DNA of 64,000 nt. Source: Planctomycetia bacterium (GTDB lineage Bacteria > Planctomycetota > Planctomycetia > Pirellulales > Thermoguttaceae). Position 1 is the first letter of the stretch. Each line of letters begins with the position of its first letter. The notes under the pieces were generated by a model, which saw only the letters and a list, made by a program, of their open reading frames with translations, was not told the origin of the DNA and did no database searches. The stretch is taken from the NCBI GenBank assembly GCA_030539295.1, contig JAUNSJ010000004.1:1-64000 (forward strand). Reading direction: 5' to 3'. The position numbers and the translations under genes are program-made. Below are positions 17,492 through 25,611 of this stretch, piece after piece.

Positions 17492-18801
17492 TCTTCTTCT
17501 ACAATTCTATCTCGTTTAAAGGTGAACAGGATCGCCAATACAATCAAAATGCCTCCCACCAGCCAGGAAAACGAAAAAAGTCGAAAACCATAAGCCAGCC
17601 CGTCTGCTTGCCCGTAGATCGTGCGAAACCGACCCATAAGCAGAGGCGAAACCGACCCAAACCAAAATGCAATCATGGTCATTAAAGCCACGGCCGTACT
17701 CCGATACCGCGGCTTTATGACGTCGAACAGGGACGCGTGTGTATTGGTTTCGTACAGCCCGCGAAGAAAGCCAAAAATCGCCATGGTCACCCAAACAAGA
17801 GTCAGCGACGATGCGTGACCCAACGCGAACAGTGCGGGAACGCCGAGCAACATGGCAACGGCCTGAATCATCAAGCGCCCGTTCGCACGACGCGTAACGA
17901 GAGAATCCGTGACCCGACCACCGATCAGAATGCCGACGAAGGCCGCTATGTGGTGGTAGAACATGGCACCACCGCCGGCGACCATTGTACTGACATGGAA
18001 TTTGTCCTGAACGAACGTCGGTGCCCAGACCAGATAGGCGTTATTGACAAAGACAATGGCCGTAAAACCTGCCGTGACAAACCAAAAGGTAGGCGTCTTC
18101 ACAATCGTCGCAACCGCGTGCCAGAGATTGACACGTCCGCCAGGCTCACGACGGCTCTCTGCAGAGTCTTTGCGAACCGTCGCACTGTCACGTGGCTCCT
18201 CCGGCATGGCACGAAGACGAAAGACAAAGATCAGACCCAAGAGTATTCCGGCTCCGCCGAAGATCATAAACGCTCCACGCCAGCCCAGCCACTCCGCAAT
18301 CGACGCCGCCAGAAAACCCGACGACATAACACCTATGTAAAGCGCCGCCTGATGAACCGACATAGCCGTGGACCGCGTTTTGTGATGATACGCCGCCAGC
18401 ATGGGATACGCACTCGGCGCGTAAAACGATTCACCGCCTGCGGTCGCTATACTGCGGAAAAAAATGAGTCCCAAAAGTCCTGTCGCCAGGCCAGTTAACG
18501 CCGTTGCCAGACTCCAGAACAGAATACAGACCGTTATGACCCATTTCTTACTGAAGCGGTCGCCCACATAGCCCGCAATCGGCATCATTAGCGCTAAGGT
18601 AGCGAACAGAATCGTGCCCGTAAGACCCATCTGCTCACTTGACAGACCAAGCGACTCACTGATCGGCACCAGCAGAATGCCAAATATGGCCCGATCCGCC
18701 TGATGAAAGAAAAAAGCCAGCGACAGCAGAAGTAATAGTTCCCATTTGTACCAGGCAGGAATTTCGCGGCCCTTTGCCTTTGGTTTGCCCTGTGCGCTCA
18801 T
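17488..18801 (-). CDS. MFS transporter, anion:cation symporter-like (sugar-acid uptake)
   Basis: A 437-aa major facilitator with about 12 hydrophobic segments and an A-motif-like loop (GYVGDRFSKKW, about residues 76-86). A charged loop (about 195-225) separates the halves. General resemblance is to the hexuronate/glucarate/galactonate carriers. A strong GGAG lies before ATG 18801. Coupling to the acid-sugar dehydratase supports uptake of its substrate, which is an inference. A promoter with a dyad lies upstream. Confidence 0.85.
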   Translation of the reverse strand: MSAQGKPKAKGREIPAWYKWELLLLLSLAFFFHQADRAIFGILLVPISESLGLSSEQMGLTGTILFATLALMMPIAGYVGDRFSKKWVITVCILFWSLATALTGLATGLLGLIFFRSIATAGGESFYAPSAYPMLAAYHHKTRSTAMSVHQAALYIGVMSSGFLAASIAEWLGWRGAFMIFGGAGILLGLIFVFRLRAMPEEPRDSATVRKDSAESRREPGGRVNLWHAVATIVKTPTFWFVTAGFTAIVFVNNAYLVWAPTFVQDKFHVSTMVAGGGAMFYHHIAAFVGILIGGRVTDSLVTRRANGRLMIQAVAMLLGVPALFALGHASSLTLVWVTMAIFGFLRGLYETNTHASLFDVIKPRYRSTAVALMTMIAFWFGSVSPLLMGRFRTIYGQADGLAYGFRLFSFSWLVGGILIVLAILFTFKRDRIVEEE

Positions 18802-18857
18802 GTCCCGCTCCTCTCTTTCCGCTTAACGGACTTCGCCCAAATAAAGTCGTACTGTTA

Positions 18858-18898
18858 TGATACGTACTACCATTATACCGCTTCTCCCGAAAAATCAA
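18858..18898 (-). promoter_or_regulatory. Promoter with operator-like dyad for the MFS/dehydratase operon
   Basis: On the minus strand TTGATT (18898-18893), 15 bases, then TATAAT (18877-18872). Immediately downstream and across the expected start lies TGATACGTACTACCA (18858-18872), an imperfect palindrome TGRTA-N5-TAYCA. Its form and position fit a GntR-type repressor site; no such regulator is in the window. A direct repeat CGTACT (18848-18853, 18864-18869) also lies here. Confidence 0.4.
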
Positions 18899-19046
18899 TC
18901 ATCAAAAAAGGAAAGTCTTACTATCGATAATGTCAAGTTAACAGGGCCTTCCCTTTTTCGCTCAAACAGGTAAAATAGAGACAGTTTCGGGGTATCGGCA
19001 AAACAACTGGCACAATACCCTGTTGGCCCGTAAGAGGCACGGCAAC

Positions 19047-19064
19047 GGCAAGAGGACTCTTGCC
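19047..19064 (+). other. Perfect hairpin in the pgk leader
   Basis: GGCAAGAG (19047-19054) and CTCTTGCC (19057-19064) are exact complements around GA, so it folds as a 7-bp stem with a 4-base loop. It has no T-run and lies 64 bases before the pgk start codon, so a role in mRNA stability or translation is possible. Confidence 0.45.
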
Positions 19065-19128
19065 CTGACCGCTATGGAGCTGGAAACAGTGGGTCCCAAC
19101 ACAAAAATTTAACTGAACGAGGACGAAA

Positions 19129-20313
19129 ATGGCAAAAAAAACGATTGCGGCGGTCGACGTCGCGGGAAAAAACGTATTAATTCGCGTTGATTTCAACGTT
19201 CCACTCGACGAAAACGGCAAGATAACCGATGACCGCCGAATTCAAATGGCACTGCCGACCATAAAATCCGTACTCGATCGAGGCGGACGCGTTATTCTTA
19301 TGTCGCACCTCGGACGGCCAAAAGATGCACCGGACGCCAAGTATACCCTGAAACCGACCGCCGATCGACTGGCCGAACTCATTCCGAACAAGGTGACCTT
19401 TGCGACCGATACCGTTGGCGACGATGCCAAGGCGAAAGTGGCCGCTCTCCAGAATGGCGATGTTCTCGTTCTGGAAAATCTTCGATTCCAGCCGGGCGAG
19501 AAGAAGGGGGACGCCGCGTTCGCCGCAGAACTGGCCTCGTTCGCCGATGTTTATGTGAACGATGCTTTTGGGACCTGCCACCGAACCGACGCGTCCATGG
19601 TCGCCGTGCCCAACGCAATGGCCGGTAAACCCAAGGCTTGCGGCTTTCTGGTCGAAAAAGAAATCAAGTATCTCACCGACGCTATTGGCAATCCGCAGCG
19701 TCCGTTCGTTGCCATTCTTGGCGGGGCTAAAGTCTCCGATAAGATTATGGTGATTAAAAACCTGCTCGGTATTTGTGATAAAGTCCTCATCGGAGGCGCT
19801 ATGGCCTATACATTTTCTCTGGCCCAGGGCGGTAAAGTGGGTAAGAGCCTGGTCGAGCCGGATAAAGTTGAACTGGCCAAGGAACTTCTCGCCACGGCGG
19901 GTGACAAGCTGGTTCTCCCGGTCGATACGCACGCTGGCGACGCCTTTAGTGCCGACTGCAATAAAGTTGTGGTCGAGGCCGGGCAGGTCCCTGACGACTA
20001 TGAAGGACTCGATATCGGTCCGAAAACCGCCGAACTCTATGCCGACCTCGTTCGCAACGCCAAGACGGTCGTCTGGAATGGTCCGATGGGCGTTTTCGAA
20101 ATGCCTCCGTTCGATGCCGGGACCAAAGCCGTTGCCCAGGCGATTGCCGAGAGCGACGCGATCAGTATTATTGGTGGTGGCGATAGTGCCGCGGCGATTG
20201 CCAAACTGGGCTTTGCCGACCGTGTTACCCACGTTAGTACCGGTGGTGGTGCCAGTCTGGCCATGCTCGAAGGTCAGAAATTCGCCGCCGTCGAACTGCT
20301 TGACGAAGCTTGA
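19129..20313 (+). CDS. pgk: Phosphoglycerate kinase
   Basis: Glycolytic enzyme that makes ATP from 1,3-bisphosphoglycerate. Full length (394 aa) with [17 protein letters not shown] near the N-terminus, [17 protein letters not shown], the [11 protein letters not shown] histidine block, GGAKVSDKI, and the nucleotide-binding GGGDSAAAI and [11 protein letters not shown] 19129 follows a GAGGA sequence. A hairpin lies in its leader. The next gene, rph, starts 11 bases after the stop. Confidence 0.97.
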   Translation: MAKKTIAAVDVAGKNVLIRVDFNVPLDENGKITDDRRIQMALPTIKSVLDRGGRVILMSHLGRPKDAPDAKYTLKPTADRLAELIPNKVTFATDTVGDDAKAKVAALQNGDVLVLENLRFQPGEKKGDAAFAAELASFADVYVNDAFGTCHRTDASMVAVPNAMAGKPKACGFLVEKEIKYLTDAIGNPQRPFVAILGGAKVSDKIMVIKNLLGICDKVLIGGAMAYTFSLAQGGKVGKSLVEPDKVELAKELLATAGDKLVLPVDTHAGDAFSADCNKVVVEAGQVPDDYEGLDIGPKTAELYADLVRNAKTVVWNGPMGVFEMPPFDAGTKAVAQAIAESDAISIIGGGDSAAAIAKLGFADRVTHVSTGGGASLAMLEGQKFAAVELLDEA

Positions 20314-20324
20314 TTGGTGTAACC

Positions 20325-21038
20325 ATGTCACGTCCCGACCATCGTGTGTGTGATGAACTGCGACCTGTTCGTATCGACCGGAATTTTGTTTCCGCTGCCC
20401 CGGGAAGTGTCCGCATTTCCGCGGGGAATACATCGGTCCTCTGTACCGCGTCGTTCGTTGACTCGGTTCCGAACTGGATGAAGGAGCAGGAAGGCGGCTG
20501 GCTCACGGCCGAATATCGCATGTTACCGTGCAGTACGGTCCCGCGCTGCGAGCGCAAGGACCGGCCCGACGGTCGGGCAAGTGAAATTCAGCGGCTTATC
20601 GGTCGCTCGTTGCGCTCCGTGGTCGACCTGAAACGAATCGGACCACGCACGATCTATATCGATTGTGATGTACTTCAGGCCGACGGCGGTACTCGCACTC
20701 TTGCGATAACCGGTGCCTGGATAGCACTTTACGACGCTATAAAATCATTACAGGCGGTTCTGCCCCCGATGGAACTCCTGCTGCGCGACAGTGTGGCCGC
20801 CGTTAGTGTCGGTCTTATTGACGGCCAGGCACGGCTTGACCTTTGCTATCTGGAAGACGTGGCGGCGGACGTCGATATGAATCTTGTCATGACCGGCAGT
20901 GGACGTTTTATCGAAATTCAGGGGACAGGCGAACACGCGACTTTTTCCGGGGAACAGCTCGACCATATGCTCGCTCTCGGCCGCAAGGGAATTGAGCAGC
21001 TCACGGCCATGCAACCAAAACTCAAAGGTGTTTCATGA
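20325..21038 (+). CDS. rph: Ribonuclease PH
   Basis: Phosphorolytic 3'-to-5' exoribonuclease that trims tRNA precursors; 237 aa as usual. Family features: RPVRIDRNFV-APGSVRISAGNT, the EGGWLTAEYRMLP loop, RKDRPDGRASEIQRLIGRSLR phosphate-binding block (broken here), and VDLKRIGPRTIYIDCDVLQADGG. Start ATG 20325 gives the family N-terminus MSRPDHR; an in-frame TTG at 20310 is unlikely. It overlaps hflX by ATGA, so translation is coupled. Confidence 0.95.
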   Translation: MSRPDHRVCDELRPVRIDRNFVSAAPGSVRISAGNTSVLCTASFVDSVPNWMKEQEGGWLTAEYRMLPCSTVPRCERKDRPDGRASEIQRLIGRSLRSVVDLKRIGPRTIYIDCDVLQADGGTRTLAITGAWIALYDAIKSLQAVLPPMELLLRDSVAAVSVGLIDGQARLDLCYLEDVAADVDMNLVMTGSGRFIEIQGTGEHATFSGEQLDHMLALGRKGIEQLTAMQPKLKGVS

Positions 21039-22495
21039 CACGCTCGATATCCCCCAAGAACCCAGGGCAGCGTAATCGGGACGTTGACAAATCTCTTCGC
21101 GCTCGCGAGGAATCGTTCAACTCCTTCGGCGATAACTCGTTTGGCACAGAACGGTTCGACGCCTCAACACACGTCGACCAGCTCAACCGTACCGACTCAC
21201 TGAGCACGGAAAAAGCCATTTTGGTCGGTGCTTATCTGCCTGACCAAGGGCGTGGCGAGCATCCGCTGGACGAACTTTCCGGCCTCGCGGAAGCGGCAGG
21301 CGTGCACGTGGTCGGGTCGCTCATTCAGCGTCGTCAGGTTCCCGACGTTGCGTTCTATATAGGGCGTGGGAAAGTCGATGAACTCGAAAGCCTTATCCAG
21401 CAGAACGATGCCGATGTCGTTATTTTCGATAACGACCTCGTGGCGAAACAAACGCGTAACCTGGAGCAGAAACTCAAGATAAAGGTAATCGACCGTACGG
21501 AGTTAATACTCGATATCTTTGCGTCTCGGGCACAGACGAACGAAGCCCGTCTGGCTGTCGAACTGGCACAACTGGAATATTCACTTCCCCGTCTGGCCAA
21601 GATGTGGACGCACCTGGAGCGACAGGCAGGCGGTGGGGTTGGACTGCGTGGCCCGGGCGAAAAGCAGTTGGAAGTCGACCGGCGAATTGCGCAAAAACGT
21701 ATTGCGGACCTAAAGGCCCGTCTCGACCAGATCCATCAGCGGCGAACGCGAGAGGTCCAAGGCCGAAATTCGTCACGAACGGTCTGTCTGGTCGGATATA
21801 CGAATGCCGGTAAGAGTACGCTGCTCAATCGCCTGACCAATGCGGACGTCTTCGCTGAAGACATGCTCTTTGCTACGCTTGATACGCGAACGCGGCGCTG
21901 GTCGCTCCCCGGCTGGGGACCGGTCCTGCTGAGCGATACCGTCGGTTTTATTCGCGACCTGCCGCATCATCTGGTCGCAAGCTTTCGCGCGACCTTGGCC
22001 GAGGCAACTTCTGCCGACCTGCTCATACACGTGGCCGACGCCGGTAATCCGGACGTGGAATCGCAAATTACCTCTGCGGCGAAAGTGCTCGACGGACTCG
22101 GACTGGCGGAACAGGAGACGCTCCTTGTACTCAATAAAACCGATACGGCGTCGCCCGATGTCCTGCTCCATCTTCAGGAGAAATTTCCGCTCGCCGTTCT
22201 GATTAGTGCGCAAAATGGCGATGGGTTAAGTCATTTGACCGCCGCCGTGAGTGACTCGCTCAGTGCAAATTTTCTGGAGGTCTACGCGACCATGTCCGTT
22301 GCGAACGGACGCGTAGCCGCTCTCCTGGCCTCGGAGGGGGAAGTGCTCTCCAAAGAATATCAGGGCGATACCATGATCATCCACGCCAAAGTACCCAAGC
22401 CGCTCCTCGGACGTCTGAAAAAAGAGCCTGATATTACTCTGTCGGGGAATTTTCCGGATGAAGAACCTGCGCCATGGCCTCAACGAGCAAGTTAA
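21035..22495 (+). CDS. hflX: GTPase HflX
   Basis: Ribosome-associated GTPase of 486 aa. An N-terminal extension (about 1-55, basic and polar) precedes the HflX N-domain (HVVGSLIQRRQVPDVAFYIG), the glycine-rich helix segment GGGVGLRGPGEKQLE, then the G domain: G1 GYTNAGKST, G3 DTVGFI, G4 NKTD. ATG 21035 overlaps the rph stop. The last 62 bases overlap the end of the convergent BtuF-like gene, so both proteins use the same DNA for their C-termini. Confidence 0.95.
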   Translation: MTRSISPKNPGQRNRDVDKSLRAREESFNSFGDNSFGTERFDASTHVDQLNRTDSLSTEKAILVGAYLPDQGRGEHPLDELSGLAEAAGVHVVGSLIQRRQVPDVAFYIGRGKVDELESLIQQNDADVVIFDNDLVAKQTRNLEQKLKIKVIDRTELILDIFASRAQTNEARLAVELAQLEYSLPRLAKMWTHLERQAGGGVGLRGPGEKQLEVDRRIAQKRIADLKARLDQIHQRRTREVQGRNSSRTVCLVGYTNAGKSTLLNRLTNADVFAEDMLFATLDTRTRRWSLPGWGPVLLSDTVGFIRDLPHHLVASFRATLAEATSADLLIHVADAGNPDVESQITSAAKVLDGLGLAEQETLLVLNKTDTASPDVLLHLQEKFPLAVLISAQNGDGLSHLTAAVSDSLSANFLEVYATMSVANGRVAALLASEGEVLSKEYQGDTMIIHAKVPKPLLGRLKKEPDITLSGNFPDEEPAPWPQRAS

Positions 22496-23411
22496 TATTG
22501 GGCCCTGGTACTGTCGCGTAATGCTCCAGTAAGGGATAGACGTGACCCGACCGGACCGCGCGTACCTGCTCCCGAAAATTCTCCCAGTCGGCCAGAAGTT
22601 CCGGCTTGAGCTTCTCCTGCTCCTCCTGACTCATTTGAGAGATCGAATCATTGGTTGTCAGGTCGAAAATATAATCCGGGTCCAGATCAATAACCGATTC
22701 CAGCGACAGCCCCGAAACGGCAAAGGGACTTTCGCCCAAAACATTGCGTCCGCCTGCTATTTCGATAATCTCGTTAAAGAGCGGATTATTGCCTGCGGCA
22801 TAGAAAGACGAGAAGGTGCGCGCGTGTAAAGGCCGGTCCAGAACCAGCAGGACAGACGGCTTCTCGCCCTGCGACGTTCGTGCCCGAACCTGCTGAAGAT
22901 GCTCGTAAAGTGTTTCTGCTACTTGCTTTGCCCGTGCCTCCGCGTCTGGACCACAATGTCGCCCTATATTGACAATAGCGTTGATGATTCCCTGAAGCGA
23001 GCGTGTGTCCATGACAAGAGTCTCGATGCCTAGCGTATGAAGTCGGGCAGCCAGGTCGACGGCTCCGGAATCGAGAATGATTAAATCGGGATTCAGTCGT
23101 ATCATTTCCTCGATATTCGGATTGTAAAGCCCGCCGACCTTGGGAAGCTGCCGAACTTCGTCAAGATAAGCACAGAACTGGGAGACGGCAATAAGACGCT
23201 TCTCCTCACCCAAGGCAATAACCGTTTCCGTTATCGCCGGAGCGGTGGAGATGATTCGCGATGCCTGTGGTTCCGTCTGCTCCGCCGGTCCTTCAGACGC
23301 CCCCGGCCGGCAGCCGGACAGCGCACCTGTCAGAATCAGCAAAAGCAAAAGCAAAACGACAGCACAAACGTCACGCGTCGGAACCATCCTATTCACGGTC
23401 AATTGGGACAT
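22434..23411 (-). CDS. BtuF-like ABC transporter substrate-binding lipoprotein
   Basis: Periplasmic binding protein of the class III (cobalamin/siderophore) type, 325 aa. The N-terminus has a long leucine stretch followed by the lipobox LSGC (about residues 30-33), so it is probably a membrane-anchored lipoprotein. The mature part begins RIISTAPAITETVIALG, then the typical VGGLYNPNIEEMIRLNPDLII. GGAG lies 8 bases before ATG 23411. No permease or ATPase for it is in the window. The ligand may be a corrinoid or an iron chelate. Confidence 0.87.
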   Translation of the reverse strand: MSQLTVNRMVPTRDVCAVVLLLLLLILTGALSGCRPGASEGPAEQTEPQASRIISTAPAITETVIALGEEKRLIAVSQFCAYLDEVRQLPKVGGLYNPNIEEMIRLNPDLIILDSGAVDLAARLHTLGIETLVMDTRSLQGIINAIVNIGRHCGPDAEARAKQVAETLYEHLQQVRARTSQGEKPSVLLVLDRPLHARTFSSFYAAGNNPLFNEIIEIAGGRNVLGESPFAVSGLSLESVIDLDPDYIFDLTTNDSISQMSQEEQEKLKPELLADWENFREQVRAVRSGHVYPLLEHYATVPGPNINLLVEAMAQVLHPENSPTE

Positions 23412-23577
23412 GTGACAAACTCCATCTTGTTTATTTATCCTATTCTATTTATCGACCGTAATTTGCCTAAAAACAAGTTTATTTTGCCAGTAGTGGCAAG
23501 ATTTGTGGTAATATTCACTAAATGGGAAAAATAGAGCGATTGTGAGCATTGAAGTCAGTGTGCGCTGGCGGGGGACA

Positions 23578-23633
23578 GTTCCCGAATGTTATTGCTGGTT
23601 CCCGACCTAGCGAGCAGGCGGGAACGGGGAACG
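23578..23633. repeat. Dispersed intergenic repeat, copy 2, with GTTCCCG/CGGGAAC arms
   Basis: AATGTTATTGCTGGTTCCCGACCT-type sequence (23585-23608) matches copy 1 at 204-228 apart from one missing T. GTTCCCG occurs twice (23578-23584 and 23598-23604). The second can pair with CGGGAAC at 23619-23625, and CGGGGAAC follows. Unlike copy 1, the CAATAACATT right arm is absent. Confidence 0.6.
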
Positions 23634-23653
23634 GGCTGATAAGGGGGTATTCC

Positions 23654-23681
23654 TTCACGATTTTAACGCGTGATGTATAAT
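23654..23681 (+). promoter_or_regulatory. Promoter for pheS
   Basis: TTCACG (23654-23659), a 16-base spacer and a perfect TATAAT (23676-23681). The -35 box is weak. Confidence 0.5.
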
Positions 23682-23761
23682 ACAGGGTAGAGTGATATTC
23701 ATTTGACTGCCGGAGGTTAAGGTCAGGCGGTCGATTGGGCTGAAGAAAAGAGGAAAATTCC

Positions 23762-24775
23762 ATGGAAAAAGTGCGTAAACAACTGGAGCAGGATCTGGCA
23801 GGGGCGACGAGTGCCGAAGCCGTGGAGCAGATTCGCGTAAACTATTTGGGCCGCAAAGGTTCCATAACGAACCTGGCGAAAGCGACGGACTTCAGTAAAC
23901 TTACGGCGGACGAGAAAAAGAGCTTTGGCCAGAAGCTGAATGAACTCAAGAGCTTTGCGACCCAGGCGATTGCGGCAGCGGTTGAGAAATGCCAGGCGGC
24001 GGCCCCGAAACGAACGGCGTCGATCGACCTGACCGCACCGGGCCTGGCGCATCGGCTCGGTTCACTGCATCCGATAACCATGACGCAAATGGAATTAGAA
24101 GATATTTTTCAGGGAATGGGATTTTCTGTCCTTTACGGCCCGGAAATCGAATCCGAGTACTTCTGCTTTGAGGCACTCAATATTCCCGACGACCATCCGG
24201 CACGCGATATGCAAGATACGTTCTGGCTCAAGAACCACCTCGTCATGAGAACACATACCTCGGCCAATCAGGTGCGGACGCTGCAACGGTTCGGGGCACC
24301 GGTCAAGGCGATTTTTCCCGGTCGCTGCTTTCGCTATGAAGCGGTCGACCCGAGTCATGAGAATACGTTTTATCAATGTGAAGGCGTTGTGGTCGACCGG
24401 GGTATTTCCGTTGCCAACTTAATCGCGGTTATGAAGACGATTCTAAGCGAGGTTTTCCGTCGGGATGTAACCGTGCGTCTGCGACCGGGCTTCTTCCCGT
24501 TCGTTGAGCCGGGCTTTGAGCTTGATTTGCAATGTCTGCTCTGCGGCGGTAAGGGCTGCCCCACCTGTGGCGACGGCTGGATCGAACTCATACCGTGTGG
24601 TCTGATTCATCCGGAAGTACTGCGGCATGGCGGAATTGACCCGAAGGAATACAGCGGATTCGCGTTCGGAATCGGGCTGACGCGTCTGGCCATGATGAAA
24701 TATGGAATACGCGATATAAGATTTCTTAATTCGGGCGACCTTCGATTCAACGAGCAATTTTCGCCTGTATTTTAA
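23762..24775 (+). CDS. pheS: Phenylalanyl-tRNA synthetase alpha subunit
   Basis: Class II synthetase subunit, 337 aa. A helical tRNA-binding N-terminus (about 1-85) is followed by the catalytic core: HPITMTQMELEDIFQGMGF, NIPDDHPARDMQDTFW, LMRTHTS-type motif 2 (LVMRTHTSANQVR) and motif 3 FGIGLTRLAMMKYGI. A cysteine knuckle CLLCGGKGCPTC (about residues 259-270) sits between motifs; such CxxC pairs occur in PheS of several phyla and may bind zinc. AGAGGA precedes ATG 23762. pheT does not follow, so the beta subunit must be encoded elsewhere. Confidence 0.96.
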   Translation: MEKVRKQLEQDLAGATSAEAVEQIRVNYLGRKGSITNLAKATDFSKLTADEKKSFGQKLNELKSFATQAIAAAVEKCQAAAPKRTASIDLTAPGLAHRLGSLHPITMTQMELEDIFQGMGFSVLYGPEIESEYFCFEALNIPDDHPARDMQDTFWLKNHLVMRTHTSANQVRTLQRFGAPVKAIFPGRCFRYEAVDPSHENTFYQCEGVVVDRGISVANLIAVMKTILSEVFRRDVTVRLRPGFFPFVEPGFELDLQCLLCGGKGCPTCGDGWIELIPCGLIHPEVLRHGGIDPKEYSGFAFGIGLTRLAMMKYGIRDIRFLNSGDLRFNEQFSPVF

Positions 24776-24789
24776 GATGGTGCAAGGCC

Positions 24790-25584
24790 ATGCACTACGA
24801 AAATTTTCATGTCCTCTCGGCCCTGCTGCCGCGGCGCTTGCGGGAGCCGTTTGAGGTATTATATTCGTGGTGCCGGTATGCGGACGATTGTGCCGATGAA
24901 TCGGCGTCTGTTGACGAAGCGGTCGACCGACTGACGCATTTGCGAGCGGAACTGGATACCGTCTTTGACCAGGCGGCCCGGCGTTCCAAATGCGATTCGG
25001 CGGCGGAAGGGGCTTCGTGCAAACTTTTGAATCTCATAGTTCAATATAACCTGCCGCGAGAACCGTTTGACGATCTGCTCGACGCTTTTTTTCAGGATCA
25101 GCGGGTCTGTCGCTATGAGACGATGTCGGAACTGCTGGACTACTGCCGCCGGAGTGCGAATCCGGTGGGCCGTCTCGTTCTCAAGCTGGTATGCCAAGGC
25201 GAGCTTAAAGCGGATCAGCTTGACGCGTCCGACGCGATTTGCACGGCACTTCAGCTTGCGAATTTTTGGCAGGACGTCAAGCGGGACCGGGATAAAGGGC
25301 GCGACTATATTCCGCGTGAGATGGCGCAAGGTCGAACGTTTAAGGAGACCCTGCAGGTTCTCGTTGGGCAAACGGAGCTGCTGTTTGAACGGGGAGACGT
25401 ATTGCCTGAGACCCTCCCGCGTGATGTACGGCCGGTTATACGCCTTTTCATTCGCGGCGGGCGCACCGTTTTAAAAAAAATCAAACGCATGGGATATTGC
25501 ACCGATTGCCGACGGCCTGTTGTCGGACGTTGGGATAAAATTCGTATTCTTGCCTGGACCTGGCTTGAGACCTGGTTTCGATAA
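24790..25584 (+). CDS. hpnC: Squalene/phytoene synthase family protein, HpnC-like
   Basis: Trans-isoprenyl diphosphate synthase of 264 aa. The N-terminus (YENFHVLSALLPRRLREPF) is characteristic of HpnC, one of three proteins (HpnC/D/E) that turn farnesyl diphosphate into squalene in hopanoid-type pathways. The two Asp-rich motifs are present: DDCAD (about residues 34-38) and NFWQDVKRDRDKGRDYIP. HpnD and HpnE are not adjacent. It starts 14 bases after pheS, which suggests shared transcription with no functional link. It converges with dinG. Confidence 0.85.
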   Translation: MHYENFHVLSALLPRRLREPFEVLYSWCRYADDCADESASVDEAVDRLTHLRAELDTVFDQAARRSKCDSAAEGASCKLLNLIVQYNLPREPFDDLLDAFFQDQRVCRYETMSELLDYCRRSANPVGRLVLKLVCQGELKADQLDASDAICTALQLANFWQDVKRDRDKGRDYIPREMAQGRTFKETLQVLVGQTELLFERGDVLPETLPRDVRPVIRLFIRGGRTVLKKIKRMGYCTDCRRPVVGRWDKIRILAWTWLETWFR

Positions 25585-25611
25585 CAGGCATAAAGAAGTC
25601 ATCGCGGTTCG

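Larger units (their letters stand above)
18802..19128. other. Intergenic region between divergent MFS and pgk genes
   Basis: No gene. The left part has the MFS promoter and operator-like dyad. The right part is a probable pgk leader with a perfect hairpin (19047-19064). I found no well-spaced promoter for pgk. Confidence 0.5.
23412..23761. other. Intergenic region between divergent btuF-like and pheS genes
   Basis: No gene. It holds copy 2 of the dispersed repeat (23578-23633) and the pheS promoter (23654-23681). The leader of pheS would be about 75 nt, with no obvious phenylalanine leader peptide. Confidence 0.5.

Noticed and set aside
19177..20433. Long minus-strand frame (418 residues) opposite pgk and rph
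   Set aside because: It is a mirror frame of two certain genes and its His/Gly/Arg-rich product has no family features.
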